Assembly (NCBI GenBank): GCA_015499995.1
Contig: JADNRV010000088.1
Coordinates: 163,995-227,994 of the forward strand
DNA length: 64,000 nt
From: Flammula alnicola
Lineage: Eukaryota > Basidiomycota > Agaricomycetes > Agaricales > Strophariaceae
Direction: 5' to 3'
Positions 1-11,913 of the stretch are shown piece by piece (the first letter of the stretch is position 1; every line of letters begins with the position of its first letter). The notes under the pieces are model-generated. The model had not been told where the DNA came from. It made no database searches and worked only from the letters and a program-made list of their open reading frames with translations. A program made the translations under genes and the position numbers.

Positions 1-106
1 CAAACTTGATAACTTGATACGTACGTTGACCACTCCAGTTGCATATGCGTCGCGGGTCATTTATTAATGGTTTCTTTAGTTCTCTAGGGCTATCACTGCA
101 ACCACA

Positions 107-1088
107 ATGCCCTCCCTTTCAGTTGCCCAGAACGCCAATGCTGCATTCACGCCCTCCTACGTGCCTGTCATGGTTATCACAGGAGCGACTTCAGGAATTG
201 GTCAATCGATGACTGAAACCTTGGCTCGCCACCTTCACGGTCGGGTACACATCGTTCTCGTCGGTCGCAATCGCGCAGCAGCCGACTCTATCATTGCATC
301 TCTACCGACTACTGCAGGAGATTCTACTTACGAGTTCGTTCCATGCGACGTGACACTCATGAAGAACGTCCACGCACTCGCGCGAGACCTCCTCGAACGC
401 CTCCCCCAAGATCAATTTCCTGGTTCATTCCGCCGGTGTATTTTCCTTCACAGGCAGGGAAGAAACGGAAGAAGGGATCGACAAAAAGCTTGCATCTCGG
501 TATTACGCTCGCTGGGCGCTCACTAGCGATCTGCTCCCACTTCTCCAGAAGGCCAAGGACGCGGGTGAAACTGCAAGTGTGCTTTCCATTCTGGGCGCCG
601 GGAAGGGTCCTCAGGTTGATCTAAATGACCTGGGTCTCAAGAAAACGTACACAGGCTACAGAGCAATGCTGCAGAGCATTGCCTACAATGATCTTATGGT
701 CGCCGTGAGTGCTGCTGATTCTTCACCAATCCGGAATACTAACCACACTGTAACTTATCTCCAGGAGTTTGCTGCTCGAGAGCCCGAAATCGCGTTTACG
801 CATATCTTCCCAGGCAACGTTGATACACCGGCATTTACTCCCTCTAAGGAGGCCAATCCTTTGATCAAATCCGCTGTGTGGATGCTGCGACCACTGATTT
901 GGCTTACAACTACGAAGCAAGAGGTCTGTGCGGAGTACATGCTCTATGCACTACTCGACGCCAAAAAGGGCATGTATCGACGGAATAGCAAAGCAGATAA
1001 TATAGGCATGAAGGATTTCCCGGATGCAAAGGACGCCCAGAAGCTTCTATGGGAGCATACACTCGAAGCAACGACCGTTGAGTCCTAA
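107..1088 (+). CDS. Short-chain dehydrogenase/reductase, with an apparent frameshift
   Basis: An SDR-family NAD(P)-binding oxidoreductase; substrate unknown. The N-terminus has the Rossmann nucleotide-binding motif TGATSGIG (from residue 24), then VGRN and PCDVTLM. From the ATG at 107 the frame is open to about 406. The homologous continuation (KINFLVHSAG..., then EETEEGIDKKLASRYYARW) is one frame away from 408 and runs to the stop at 1086-1088. The switch falls in a run of five C (403-407); four would keep the frame. A canonical 60-nt intron (705-764: GTGAGT donor, TACTAAC branch point, CAG acceptor) follows. Splicing 368-410 (GT...AAG, 43 nt) would also restore frame but would delete a helix the family normally keeps. 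I could not locate a convincing YxxxK catalytic pair. It is either a recent frameshift mutant or a base-calling error. It converges on metacaspase gene A, 448 bp away. Confidence 0.75.
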
Positions 1089-1536
1089 TAGTCCACCTCT
1101 TCTCCTTCTACATGTACGTTACTATGTTCATCCTTTTGTGTTCAAGTCTTCCGTGTATATTACGATTTTCGCATTCCCTGATTGTATTATATACCTTATT
1201 CAAAATATTCATTGTCTTACGTCTGGAAAACCCAACATCAAAATGCGCGAAGACCGACTGGAGGACCATCTTAAGTTGCATCATGGCGAACCTAGGGGAG
1301 CAGCAGAACAAGGCATATATTGAAAGTGGTAAATACTTGGTTGTTATACTCCGTGTGTATGAACAAAGGCGGAGGAATAATTCACGATTTAAGGGAAGCA
1401 TCGAAGAAAAATAAAGACGTCTCATAGGATATGGAAAATGGCTATTTGCGACGGGCCTGGAAACCGAACGTGAAGGGTATCAACGGAATCACTCCCCACT
1501 TCATTTATAATTGGATGGATTCGTAGTATGATGATT
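1089..1536. other. Intergenic, convergent 3' ends
   Basis: 448 bp between the stop of the SDR gene and the stop of metacaspase A on the opposite strand. I see no conserved ORF or RNA gene; it presumably holds both 3' UTRs. Confidence 0.5.
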
Positions 1537-3494
1537 TCATAAAACGAGCTTGTAATTCATATTCTAGGAATTAGAATCATTCAGATACGTCAGGTGGAGG
1601 CCAAGATGTCAAATGCTCACCAAAGGTCTCAAACTGGACAACTGTGGATCCCACTGCTGCACTGCTTTCCTTCGTTGGATTAAGGTCCCCAGAAGGCGAC
1701 GACCCTTAGAAGAGTTCCGCATGGATTCATTAGCACCATCGCAAATCTTATGAGCGTTCTCTCTATAGCCGTAGCTTCTACATTAGTTACAGATACGAGA
1801 AATTGACCACAAAATGAATCCTCACTGCGCGGCATGCATTAACTCTTTCAAAGAAGGTCTGCGATTAACCTTCAAAAGAGCAACTATCGACTGGACGAAG
1901 ATATGGAGCCATGAGAGACGGAGAAAGTCGACGGCGTATTAAAATTACCTGAATCATCGATTCTCCCTCCGGCGTCTCATAGATTATTTGGGAATCCTTA
2001 CACGCCGAGATACAGAACTAAAGCATTACAGAGGGGCATATTAATGAAAGTGAAAGCACAAAAGAAGATAAACTTACTACCCGACGCTTCTCGGAGGTTG
2101 AGAAATGACAACAGAATCCAGTACATATTCCAGGGTTGGATTTGCTCGAGCCAGTACTGACTTCGGTGCCCGGCTTTCGCAACCGCCAGGGAAGCATATC
2201 TCGCGGCGACCCAGCAGGCAGTTTTCGAATCAGCTGGACGCCAAAGGGATCACAGAGGTCTAAAATATCGATTAGACGGAGAAGAGAAATGGCGAGAATG
2301 AGAAGAAAATTACACTGGCACCCAGCACGTCGAACTAGCAAAAGTAACGGTCAGTACTATGCCGCAGCAATCAAAGAAACTCATTGACAATACCTGCGCT
2401 TGTCCATTTTCCCAGCCTGTTGCATTTATAATGCCTTAGATCTACACCGTCGCATGTTCAGCAAGTGTTCGTGAACGAGAACGACGGATAACTTACTCAG
2501 CAAGGTCCCAGAATGACACGAATCAAAAATGGCCTTTTTCCGAATGTTTACAAGATAACACAGGAAAAAGGAAGAGAACGAACCAAAAGTTGCGAGCCAT
2601 TCATGAGGGGCTGTATAAGAAATTCATTTAGAACCTGAAAAATGGCAAATTAGACCTCCTTTGCAAGTGATACGACTGGGATACCCGCCTTATCCGGTAT
2701 AATTCTCTCTTCATCAAACTCAGGCTGGTTTTCAGACGTCACGGCATCGCAGGGGATGATATCTACAAAAGGTATTAATCAACCACATGTCAGAGTACGG
2801 AGTAGATTAGACGAAAACTGACACTCTTCCAGGCCGTCAGCTTCGACGCGATGGCCTTCCTCATTCCTTTGAGACGAATGACCTGAAACTAGTAGCAAAG
2901 TTACATGTGGATATTACATCGTGAAGGGCTTGCGAAACCACTTACACACGAAAACATAGTCTGCCTCCAGGTCTCGACGAACGAATCTCTGCAATTCCCT
3001 CATCTGTCGCAGATAAAATAAGAACATGAGATGACATCACGGAAAGGAGAGCTATTTATCTTACCACATTCTGCTGGGTGGGTTTGTGGTCGTCGTCCAC
3101 TGTCTCGCAGTCGGAGAGAACCACGATGTCCTCTTCAGAGAACTGGAAAACGTCTTTAACCCGATATAAGATTAGCACTAGCAGCGTGATAACGGCGAAG
3201 GGATCCCATAGTCCCATACCTATGAGAGCAGTCTTCATCGCAACAACGTCGGCCTGGGGACCCTTCAACCGCCACCTTTCACCCCGCCCACTGTAGTTGA
3301 CTCCAATGAGAAAAGCCAACTTCCTTCTTTGTTGAGGATGCGGGGATGGACCAGTGAACGACTGAAGCAGTCGAGTCTGTATTCAGTCAGAAATGAAATC
3401 AATGCGATATACACAGCTAAGCACAGGCACTCACGGTTGTTTCCAGACATTGCCGCAAAAGTCGATGCTTCTTGCTGAGCAGGTGTATTACCAT
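1537..3494 (-). CDS. Metacaspase-like (peptidase C14) protein, copy A
   Basis: Caspase-fold cysteine protease of the agaricomycete metacaspase type, in about ten exons. The start (ATG at 3494) follows from joining a 60-nt first exon in frame to an exon whose C-terminal part reads KLAFLIGVNYSGR. The order is then LKGPQADVVAM, EEDIVVLSD and QPTQQNV-like strands. The catalytic histidine lies in VSGHSSQ (codon 2878-2880) and the catalytic cysteine in AIFDSCHSG (codon 2516-2518). DLRHYKCNR, a CTGFC motif, SACKDSQ..GESMIQ, and a final DPQLSSLRPL plus short last exon ending at 1537 follow. Unlike B-D it lacks the basic insert after the first strand, and it is the most diverged copy. One inferred intron is only 39 nt, so a splice may be misplaced. 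Family metacaspases cut after Arg/Lys; whether this one is active is not visible. Confidence 0.75.
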
Positions 3495-4428
3495 ATATAT
3501 GATAAAGTGTTATCGCACTTGTGCGATGATTCCACAAGCGTCTTCGGGGTGGCGAGGGCTTGATACTACGGGCGAGCCACGTAGCGATAGTATCCGATCT
3601 GTGAAAGAAGAACGGGCCAGACGTGGGTTGGCCAACAGGCGCGAGGCCTGCCTAGTTCAAAAAATGATAAGGACGCGGAGCAAGGTGGGAAAATACAGGA
3701 TGGACGCGCCGATTATAAAGGTAATCGGAGCAAGGCTGTACGGAGAGATACTCGTACGGCCTCCAAATCCCTTGGCTTAGAAATCGCGTTCGGGGCTTGC
3801 TTATTCTTGACATGATGTTCCATCAGTCCTTCTGATAAAGAGAGGACCGAAAACGCGCGTTCAAAGCGCGTTACTGGAGAGAGTGTACGGCTGTGCTTGC
3901 AATGTTCTTGGTGTTCGCTGCACAAAATGACTGTTGCTCTGACAGAAAACGAGGCGGCATGTTCGGCACATGTCGGCTATGCTTATGTACATTGTATGGG
4001 GCCGGTTAAGATGTCGCCGCGCCATTTGAGGTCGAAGTTGGCAAGGAGGCAACACGGAACGGACATGTACAGGACATGTAATTACATTATTGCAAAAATT
4101 AATACATACAGGCCATGTTTTGTGTACAGATCTAACGGTAAGATAACAAACAGTGTGCGGTAAGTATGGTAGGCATCCATGAGTCCCATGTACAAACTGC
4201 GAGCTGGATATGGTAGGCAGGTATAACAATATGTAGGATAAGCGTGAGGCGGTCGGAGGGTTTTAAGCCCGTGGCCCAGCAGAGAGCGATAGAATGCATG
4301 AGGCGAAGATACGATGTATGTGTATGTGACAGGTAGATAAAACCTTGGGAAACAGGAAGACTAGATCCGAAAGCGCAAAGTAAACGAAAAGGGATACGGA
4401 GACGTACGCTAACGAAGGATGAGCGACA
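3495..4428. other. Intergenic between metacaspases A and B
   Basis: 934 bp upstream of copy A and downstream of copy B. No ORF here resembles a family I know. It must contain the promoter of A and the 3' UTR of B. Confidence 0.5.
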
Positions 4429-6568
4429 TCAGGGATAAAAATGTCGGCTCATGTCCTATGGAAGAGTACAAATAATCAGTTTAATAACAACGCCGTAGTC
4501 TGACGGCCAAGCTTACCAATGGACGATCACTAGAAAGCTATCCATGACGAAAAGAAAGCCTGTCAGCTTCCTGGGAAGAGAATTTATGGACGAAATTGAA
4601 AGGCGTACCTGAGGATTCTGGAAGTTGTTCATTTCGACGAGATCTCCTTCCTTGATCTTCTTCCCCATCTTAATTTTCGCCCTGTTCGCAGCCTGGACTT
4701 TCTTCTTATACTCTCGAGCCCTAGAGTGCAGATCGACGTAAAATGAATGGATGTCGTGGCTAAAGGGAATGATATATTATCAGCCATCTCCTGGACGCAG
4801 ACAAGGAGGCGCAGAGTCGACATACCTGACGAGGGTTAGAAGATCATGGAACGTTGGGTGCGCGTTGTTATCTAGGAGCCAATCTAAGTATACATCGAAG
4901 GGGCAATAGCGAAGGACTGTTCGTACTGAGTATCTTGACTAGGGCCTGCAAATAGTTCCCGTCAGTCGTTATGCACAAACAAATTCGTGGTAGAGCTATG
5001 TACGTACCTGGGTCATTGAAGTCCCATTCGCGGCTTCCCATGATATCTGGCTATCCTTCGAAGACGAAATCGAGATCTGTACGGATTTCAGTTACAGCAC
5101 GGAAAGGGCTTCAAGGAAGGTGAAGATGCTTACCACGTCTGCTTGAACGGCATCTTCATATGTGAGAAGATCGTTCTCTCGACAGTGGCCAGTGCAGTAC
5201 ATCGCCACAGGAGACATGCATTGTTTCGATTCCGCTGTTGGGGAATCCAGCCAGGGTGCCGGGGGTGGCAGATTATCCGTGACGATGGACAGCGAATGCT
5301 TATGGTCAGAAGATACTGAGGTGGCCTTGACGCCGAAAGTGACCGAGTCCTTCGGCGTGGCAAGGACGCCATCGATCGAAGTTCGCGCCCACTTCACAAC
5401 TTGTTGGTTGAGTCGAGCAATTGGGCCGCCGCGAGAGGAGATCTCTGGGTAGATGGCGGTCAGCTCTTCCTTTGGAGATGTGATCGCCAGGTGGTCTTAC
5501 TGGCGTGCATTCGCTTATTCGAATTCCAAAGCGAGTTCGTCCTTCTATAACCCTTGTTCAGCCACGGGACGTAGACTCGGTTGCAACGGAAATGTTTGAG
5601 ATCCAGTAGCGTGCCGGAATGACACGAATCAAAGACCGCCTACGAGTAGATGAGAGACAGTTCATAAGAGACACTTTATGATAACGTACGATTAATGAGC
5701 TCTTGGCAGGAAGGGGCATGGCGAGATTAGACCGAAGCTCCTAAATTTTCGATAAGCAGGCTGGTGATGAGCTGAGAAAATCCGTTATTCACGTCGTCCT
5801 TTATTCTCTTTCCATCTGAGGTGACTATGACTTGACGTGGCGTCATAATTGCGTCCTCGAGATCAAGTAGTCTTGCTTACATTCATTCTTCCTGTCCTCC
5901 TCTTCGATGTCGTCCGTATCCTCTTGGTCCGAATGACCAGAAACTAGATAAGTAGAAAAGAGTTCAGAGAGAGCGGGATATACGAAGAAGGGAAGGAACT
6001 CGCAGTGGAAGAAAAATCGATCATTCTCTTGAGCATCCCTGATCAGATTATCGATCTCCTGCAGCTAAATATTTATGAAGGACATCGGCTAGACCTTCTT
6101 CTAACAAAGATATAGAAGACGTACTATGTTGTCCCTAGTAGGTTGTTTATGAAAGGGATGGTCGTCATCGATGAGCACGGTAATATCTTGCGGATCGTAG
6201 TGATAAACATCTTTGGCTTGTCGGTTAATTTGCGAGAGACGCTGGCAAGCGTAATACTCACTGACCAACAGATCCTGCATGGCCCTCACATCACGATGCG
6301 GTCCCTTCAGCGCATCTCGGGTGCTCTGCTTCCTCCTCGCCCTCCACTTTGATTTTTTGCTTCTCCCATTCACTGGCGACTTCCTCCCTATTGGGGAAAC
6401 GGGGGAAACGACTTCATTCTCGTCCTCGCGAACTCGCTGGATGCCTATTAGAAGAGCTTTCTTCTTGATCTTCTTCTCTGCGATAGTGAGCTTAGTTGGC
6501 TCTTCCGCCTGCGTTGCGGCTTGCTTGCGGCCAGGGAGGCGAAAGATGCGATACTTGACGATCTTCAT
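4429..6568 (-). CDS. Metacaspase-like protein, copy B
   Basis: Second tandem caspase-fold gene, same orientation and exon plan as A. From the ATG at 6568 it reads KKALLIGIQRVRE, then a Lys/Arg-rich insert (GRSKKSKWRARRKQ), ALKGPHRDVRAMQDLL and DPQDITVLIDDDH. The catalytic histidine is in FSGHSDQEDTDD (codon 5933-5935) and the catalytic cysteine in AVFDSCHSGTLLDL (codon 5622-5624). HFRCNRVYVPWLNK, CTGHC, SSKDSQISWE..GTSMTQ and a C-terminal NFQNPQLSSDRPL follow, with the last short exon ending at 4429. The intron before the SGH exon uses a GC donor (GCGAGT) where C and D have GTGAGC. An acceptor two codons from the obvious one is needed after VPWLNK to stay in frame. It looks intact and complete; the exact start is the least certain part. 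Confidence 0.8.
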
Positions 6569-8584
6569 GGAAAAGCTGGGCGCGATTTCGCAAAAGGATG
6601 AGATATGGAAGGGTTGGGCTCAACGTAACATGAACTTTGCCACAACGAGGGATCTGCACAAGACATGTTTCTGTTAGCTCTGCTTCGAACATAAATAGAC
6701 GAAGAGGCTGCTACAGGGACTGACCCCGTGGATGCGACGCTGATACGGGTATCGAGGCTGTGCTCACGGTTCGTGTTTTGTTGTCCGGGAGTCAGAAGTG
6801 CGCTTTGGAGAAGGAGAGTGGTATTCGTTGGGGCCAGGACCTGCGAGAACACATGAAATGAGGATAGTGTGCGAACTGCAAAGTATCTGTTGGATGGCGC
6901 CAGGAACCGACAAGGTCGGCGATCGGAATGTCGGTTACATAAACCGATCAAGGCGCAATTGGTTCGGCTATCTATTAGTATGTGCTCTACAACGTGAAGA
7001 GATTCTGACGGAATGAATAGTCTCAATAGACGATCTCGGAATTCATACAGTTCAGCTCACATATTCCGTTCGCAATCCGATTCTACCCTCATCCTCCGGA
7101 CAATATCCTTTGAAACGAACGGAAAGCAGAGTCTTGTCGCTTCTATGACAACGGCAAGGATTTGCTGGGACCCACTTCAATCAAATCGATCAGTGATGTG
7201 AAAGGTTATGAAACAGCGCCCACAAAGATAGTGATATGAATTGCCAACGAATGAAAGAAAGAGTAGGAGCCTACTCCGCAGAAGTATTTGCTTCGACATC
7301 GTTTTTTAAGTTGCTTGTAGATGATATAAAGATCCCGCCGAGAAAATGCGGTCCATTCTTGAATTATGGCGTGTATGCAGATTCACGACAAAGATAGATC
7401 GAATGTGCTCCGATGGCGACTAGGGGGCTCGCCCTTGATTTATATCTACGGTTCTCGACGTAGAGAACGCGTACAACATCAGATCGGGCTCAAACACGCT
7501 ATAAACGAGTAGCATTAATAAATCAATGGTATAGGCGACGTCTAGCAACCTGAGTCGAAAATAGAGTAGTCCTCACTAACAACCGGGGTCATTGATACGG
7601 CCTGAGGAATCGCGATTAGGGGTTCCAATCACGATGCATGATGACGAACGACTTCGACTTGCGTGCTCCACACGGTAAATAAGTAGAAGCAAAGGTTGGG
7701 GGGGTAATGATCCAAACTAGTACTGGAGCCTGTAATGACGTCCGAGTCCAGAGAGCGGTTGGAAGCCGGACGGAGGTCGAGAGACGTTTGAAAATATAGA
7801 TTGCGAGCCAAGCAACTGCCGTCGATCAGAGACTCTGAAAATGTCCTTTCAATATAGAAAATCAAGAAGAAATTCAGAAGAGTCAGCTCTTGGCGCATAG
7901 GCGAGGTCGGCAGAAGAATCATGAGCAGGAGTTGAGCAGGAGTGGCCACTGATACGTCGATGACTTGTGAAGTTACACCGCGACGTCTTCGACTATACCA
8001 GAATCAGAATTAGATGTTGGATATATGTTGGCATACCTGCCGCACAAACCAGACTTCGCTAGAGTTCCTGCTGCCAGAGGTTGGTGTCACTGAGAATACC
8101 CGAATAATACTGTTTTAGATGCGGGCTCCATGCAAGCTGTGAATATCCAAGTCATCGCTAGGGAGACTCAGAGCACAATGGTATGGCGTCGCCCCCCTTT
8201 GCTCGCGGAGATGCGAGTTCGACGCAGTGGACGTAGAGGCGTGGTCAGAGGGAAGGAAGGTATCGCTTCTTCAGTTGACTCGGCTTTCGCCGGCGCGATC
8301 TATGAGTGGGTGGGTTTTGCGATTGGCTGAGCAAGCAACACAGCCTTCTCATATTAGTGTCGAATGATTGGTCTACAAAGGCGAAGTAATCTGGCACCCG
8401 ATACAATACACAAAAATGATGACTAAATAAACGGTACAACACGGTGAATGAAAGAAAATCATGACGGATCAAGGTGAGGCGGAAGAGAATATTTAAATAG
8501 GGTATAAACAAGAAAACGCATTCCACGCTAATTCCACTGTCCATTGGAGATCAACGAAGGCATGAGTGGGGACAGCATCCCAGT
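6569..8584. other. Long intergenic region between metacaspases B and C
   Basis: About 2.0 kb. Small open frames on both strands show no recognisable domain, no splice-linked continuation and no similarity to the flanking copies, so I annotate no gene. It holds the promoter of B and the 3' end of C. Confidence 0.5.
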
Positions 8585-10917
8585 TTACAGATCAAATATC
8601 CGATCCATATCCTAATGTCAATCAATAAGCAAATGATTCGCAAAAAAAAATTCTTACCAATGGCGCTTGGCTTGAAAGCTAATGGACAATTTTAGGACGC
8701 AAATGACAAAACCACGGAGAAGAAAAAAAATACCTCGGGGTTCTGGAAATTATGCATCTCGACAGGCAGGACCTCTACTGGAACCTTCCTTCGCCTATTG
8801 ACGGCCTGCATTTTCTTTCTGTATTGATGAGCCGTCCGATGCAAATCCTTCACGTAGTAGGAGTGAATATGGTGGCTGGAAGGACGCGGTATGACACATT
8901 GTAGAAAAACGAGAATTCTGTGCAAGCTCACCTGATGAGCGCCAAAAGGTTGTGTAGCGTGAGATGTGAGTTCGCAGCTACACCTTCTGTAAGTCGTCGT
9001 AAGCGAAACGCCTGGTGACTACACGTACTAAGACTCTTAACGAGGTACTAAACAAGTTGTTCGTCGTCAGCATATGTAAGCCGGAGAAGAAGATTGATCT
9101 ACCTGCGTCATCGAGTGGCCCTCCTCGTCTTCCCACGACCTTTGACTATCCTTAGCAGCAGACAGGCAAACCTGAAAGGTGGCCAAGAATAATGAACGAG
9201 TATTTTTGATACGGATGAACAGTCTACTCACCACGTCTGCGTCGGGGACGACATTTCCATTATTGATGGGTTGTTGTCTGCAATAGCCAGTGCAGTAGTT
9301 ATACACTGCCACAGGAGATGTCGTGGAGGATGTTGGAGATAAAACCATCGTTGGTTCGCTCGTCAAGGAGGTCGGAACCGCAAGCGACAAACCGCCGTTA
9401 GAGGTAATGGACCGAGATGTCGAGTCGGAGGGGGGCTGCAACACTCCTGATTGTGCGATGTTATTACGAACCTCAGTCTTCACGATGTTGTTTGATTCCG
9501 CATCTGCACTATTCTTGGGGTCCGAGGATCCCATATAAATGTCTGATAGAAGTCGAAGTTGAATCAGCGCCCTCTAAATTATAGTCAGAGGTGGTCACTC
9601 ACCACGCTCCTTGCGGCCTACGGAATAAAATAAGCATCAAACAAAATAGCAAAATTTGTGCTTGAGAGACGTACGAATAGCCCATAAAGTATTTGTTCGT
9701 CGTCGCCCCTTATTGAGCCACGGTACGTAGACTCTATTACATCGGTAGTGAGGAAGATCTACATGGGTCCTGATGAATATCGAGCTACCACAGGACATTG
9801 GTAACAAATACCGAGCAACGAGCCTGAATGGCAGCAGTCAAAAACCGCCTAGAAGGAGCTGTCAATGAGCTGTATTGTAGAGATAAACGAGTAGCGGACC
9901 CTTAGAGAACATCCGGCAGGAAGTGGATCAACGAGGTTGGCTCGTAGCTCCTAATGGACGATGGGCAGCATTGAGGAGGGTGCGAAATTTTACGGAGAGG
10001 AGAGAGGCCTACATTGTCCACGATGTGTTGACCATCGGATGCCAATATGCCTAAGGAATGCGTCAATAGTTGCGATATCGGAGGCACAGCCAAGCTTTAA
10101 TACTCACGTTCGTTTTTTCCATCCTCTTCGTCGATATCGTCGGTGTCTTCTTGATCCGCATGGCCACAAACTAAAAAAACGAAAGTCACTTGATTAACTG
10201 GAGGAACTGGTGATGGAGTTTAGCTCACAGTGGAAGAAAAGCTTGTCACGCTTCCGGGAACCTGCTACTAGTCGATTGATGTGAAACATCTAGGAAGGTA
10301 GATAGATAAGGACACGAAACATGAACGAAAAAGATCGACGGCCAACGTACGATATTACTCCTAGTTGGCTGAGTATGATTCGGATCATCGTCATCGATGA
10401 GTACTATGATATCTTCTGGGTCGTATCCGTATTTATCTATAAATTGGCAAGACTAGTCAGGTAAATGGGGTCGATATCAACAAGTCGAATGAATTATACC
10501 TAGCAGCAGATCGCGCATGATCTTGACATCATGATGGGGACCTTTTAGCACCCCGAGATTGGGAGCGCCTTCTTCGACGTCTTTCGCGACTTTGGCTTTT
10601 TTCTTCCTCCTACCTCGGGGAAGAGGCATAATCACCATATCCCCTTCCACGAGGCTATCCTCGGGCTCCGCCTCCCGGAGTCTTTGGACGCCAATAAGCA
10701 AAGCCTTCTTCCTGCCCCAGATGGCACCTCTGGTTAGTTTCACTAAGAAAAGAAAGAGGCTTCGTATTCGCGCGAGGATTGGTTGACTAAACAGAGGGAA
10801 GAAGTGGCTTTTTATCACGTCACGTACGTGGCCCATGCGGGGCATTTTCGTTATGGACGAAAGGTAGCCAATCGTTGAAATCTTGGCTGCGATAGAGAGA
10901 CCACCGAAGGTGCACAT
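8585..10917 (-). CDS. Metacaspase-like protein, copy C
   Basis: Third tandem caspase-fold gene. I take ATG 10917 (MCTFGGLS...) because the following IGYLSS segment aligns with IHHFGYLSAPT of copy D; upstream ATGs in the same frame (to 11106) are possible. Order: KKALLIGVQRLRE, basic insert RGRRKKKAKVAKD, LKGPHHDVKIMRDLLL, PEDIIVLIDDDD, QPTRSNI. The histidine motif is FCGHADQEDTDDIDEEDG (codon 10160-10162), with Cys replacing the usual Ser before GH. The active-site motif is AVFDCCHSGSLL, catalytic Cys codon 9831-9833. Then come DLPHYRCNRVYVPWLNKG, CTGYC, SAAKDSQRSWEDEEGHSMTQ, and a basic HSYYVKDLHRTAHQYRKK tail ending LSSQAPL-DMDRIFDL at 8585. About ten exons. Closest to copy D in both catalytic motifs. 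Confidence 0.8.
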
Positions 10918-11913
10918 ATCTGCTACGATGAGAGGATAGGGAATTGGGAATGGGGAAGCAGGGTAGTGAACGAGAGATAAGGATCGATGATCTGCTGAAG
11001 GGGTATATATAAGTAATTGAATGAACGAAAATAGGGACTGGCTGTGAATAAATTGCTCACAGCATGGCTCCCCCTGTTTTGCCATTATCGCGGGCAGTTT
11101 CAACATCCTATGCTGCGAGCTTAATGTATGTTTCGTGTGAATCTTGGATTACTGAATGAGTTCTGGCTTTTGTGAAGGTACTTAGGCATTCAGGCGCCCA
11201 GGATGAGAGATCACGGAGAAATTCGACAGAGATCGCCGACAAGATCGGCTCGCGTTAGCAACACCGTGTCGAGATTTGCTTCCAGCTCATGTCGTGATGA
11301 TCTCCGTGGATCGAAAGCGCACATATGAGGTGATGGTGGGGTGGTTGCAGTGTTCTGTCATCTGGTCTGGGAGGCCAGAATGTCGGAAGACAGACCAGGG
11401 CCGAAATAGAAATAGAATTAGAATAAAAATAAACCCTAATAAACCTAGAATAGTTGTGTCACGTGATGATTGCAAGGTCCGAGGACATGACAATTGCGAC
11501 CATCCCTCAGGGCAATGTGAAATGAATAACGTACAGTCCAGACAAACGTGCGAGCGAGAACATTCGGGCATTCGGTGGTGCATCTATATGCATCGCATTA
11601 ATGCTTTGCGGGTAAACGGCGAATACTTCGTCAGTTAGTATGCAAAGTTTCTTGTTGGTAACTTGGTACATAATAGAAAGACACGATGTAACAGGTAACA
11701 GAATTGTATACAGAAGAATACATGTGGTCATAACGATAGGGAATGAGGGTTTACAATGCGAGACGGAAAATGATGATGCACAAATTGGATGACAGAATAG
11801 ATGAATGAATAATGAAAATACAACAAATAATGCTACGATGAACGAACGACCAAACAACGAAAACGGGAAGAGCTATCGACAAGAGGGACGTAAGAAATTG
11901 ACACCATGATATC
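10918..11913. other. Intergenic between metacaspases C and D
   Basis: About 1.0 kb. The ORFs at 11276-11638 (+) and 11287-11583 (-) overlap each other and show no family resemblance. A purine-rich stretch lies near 11401-11450. No gene supported. Confidence 0.5.
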
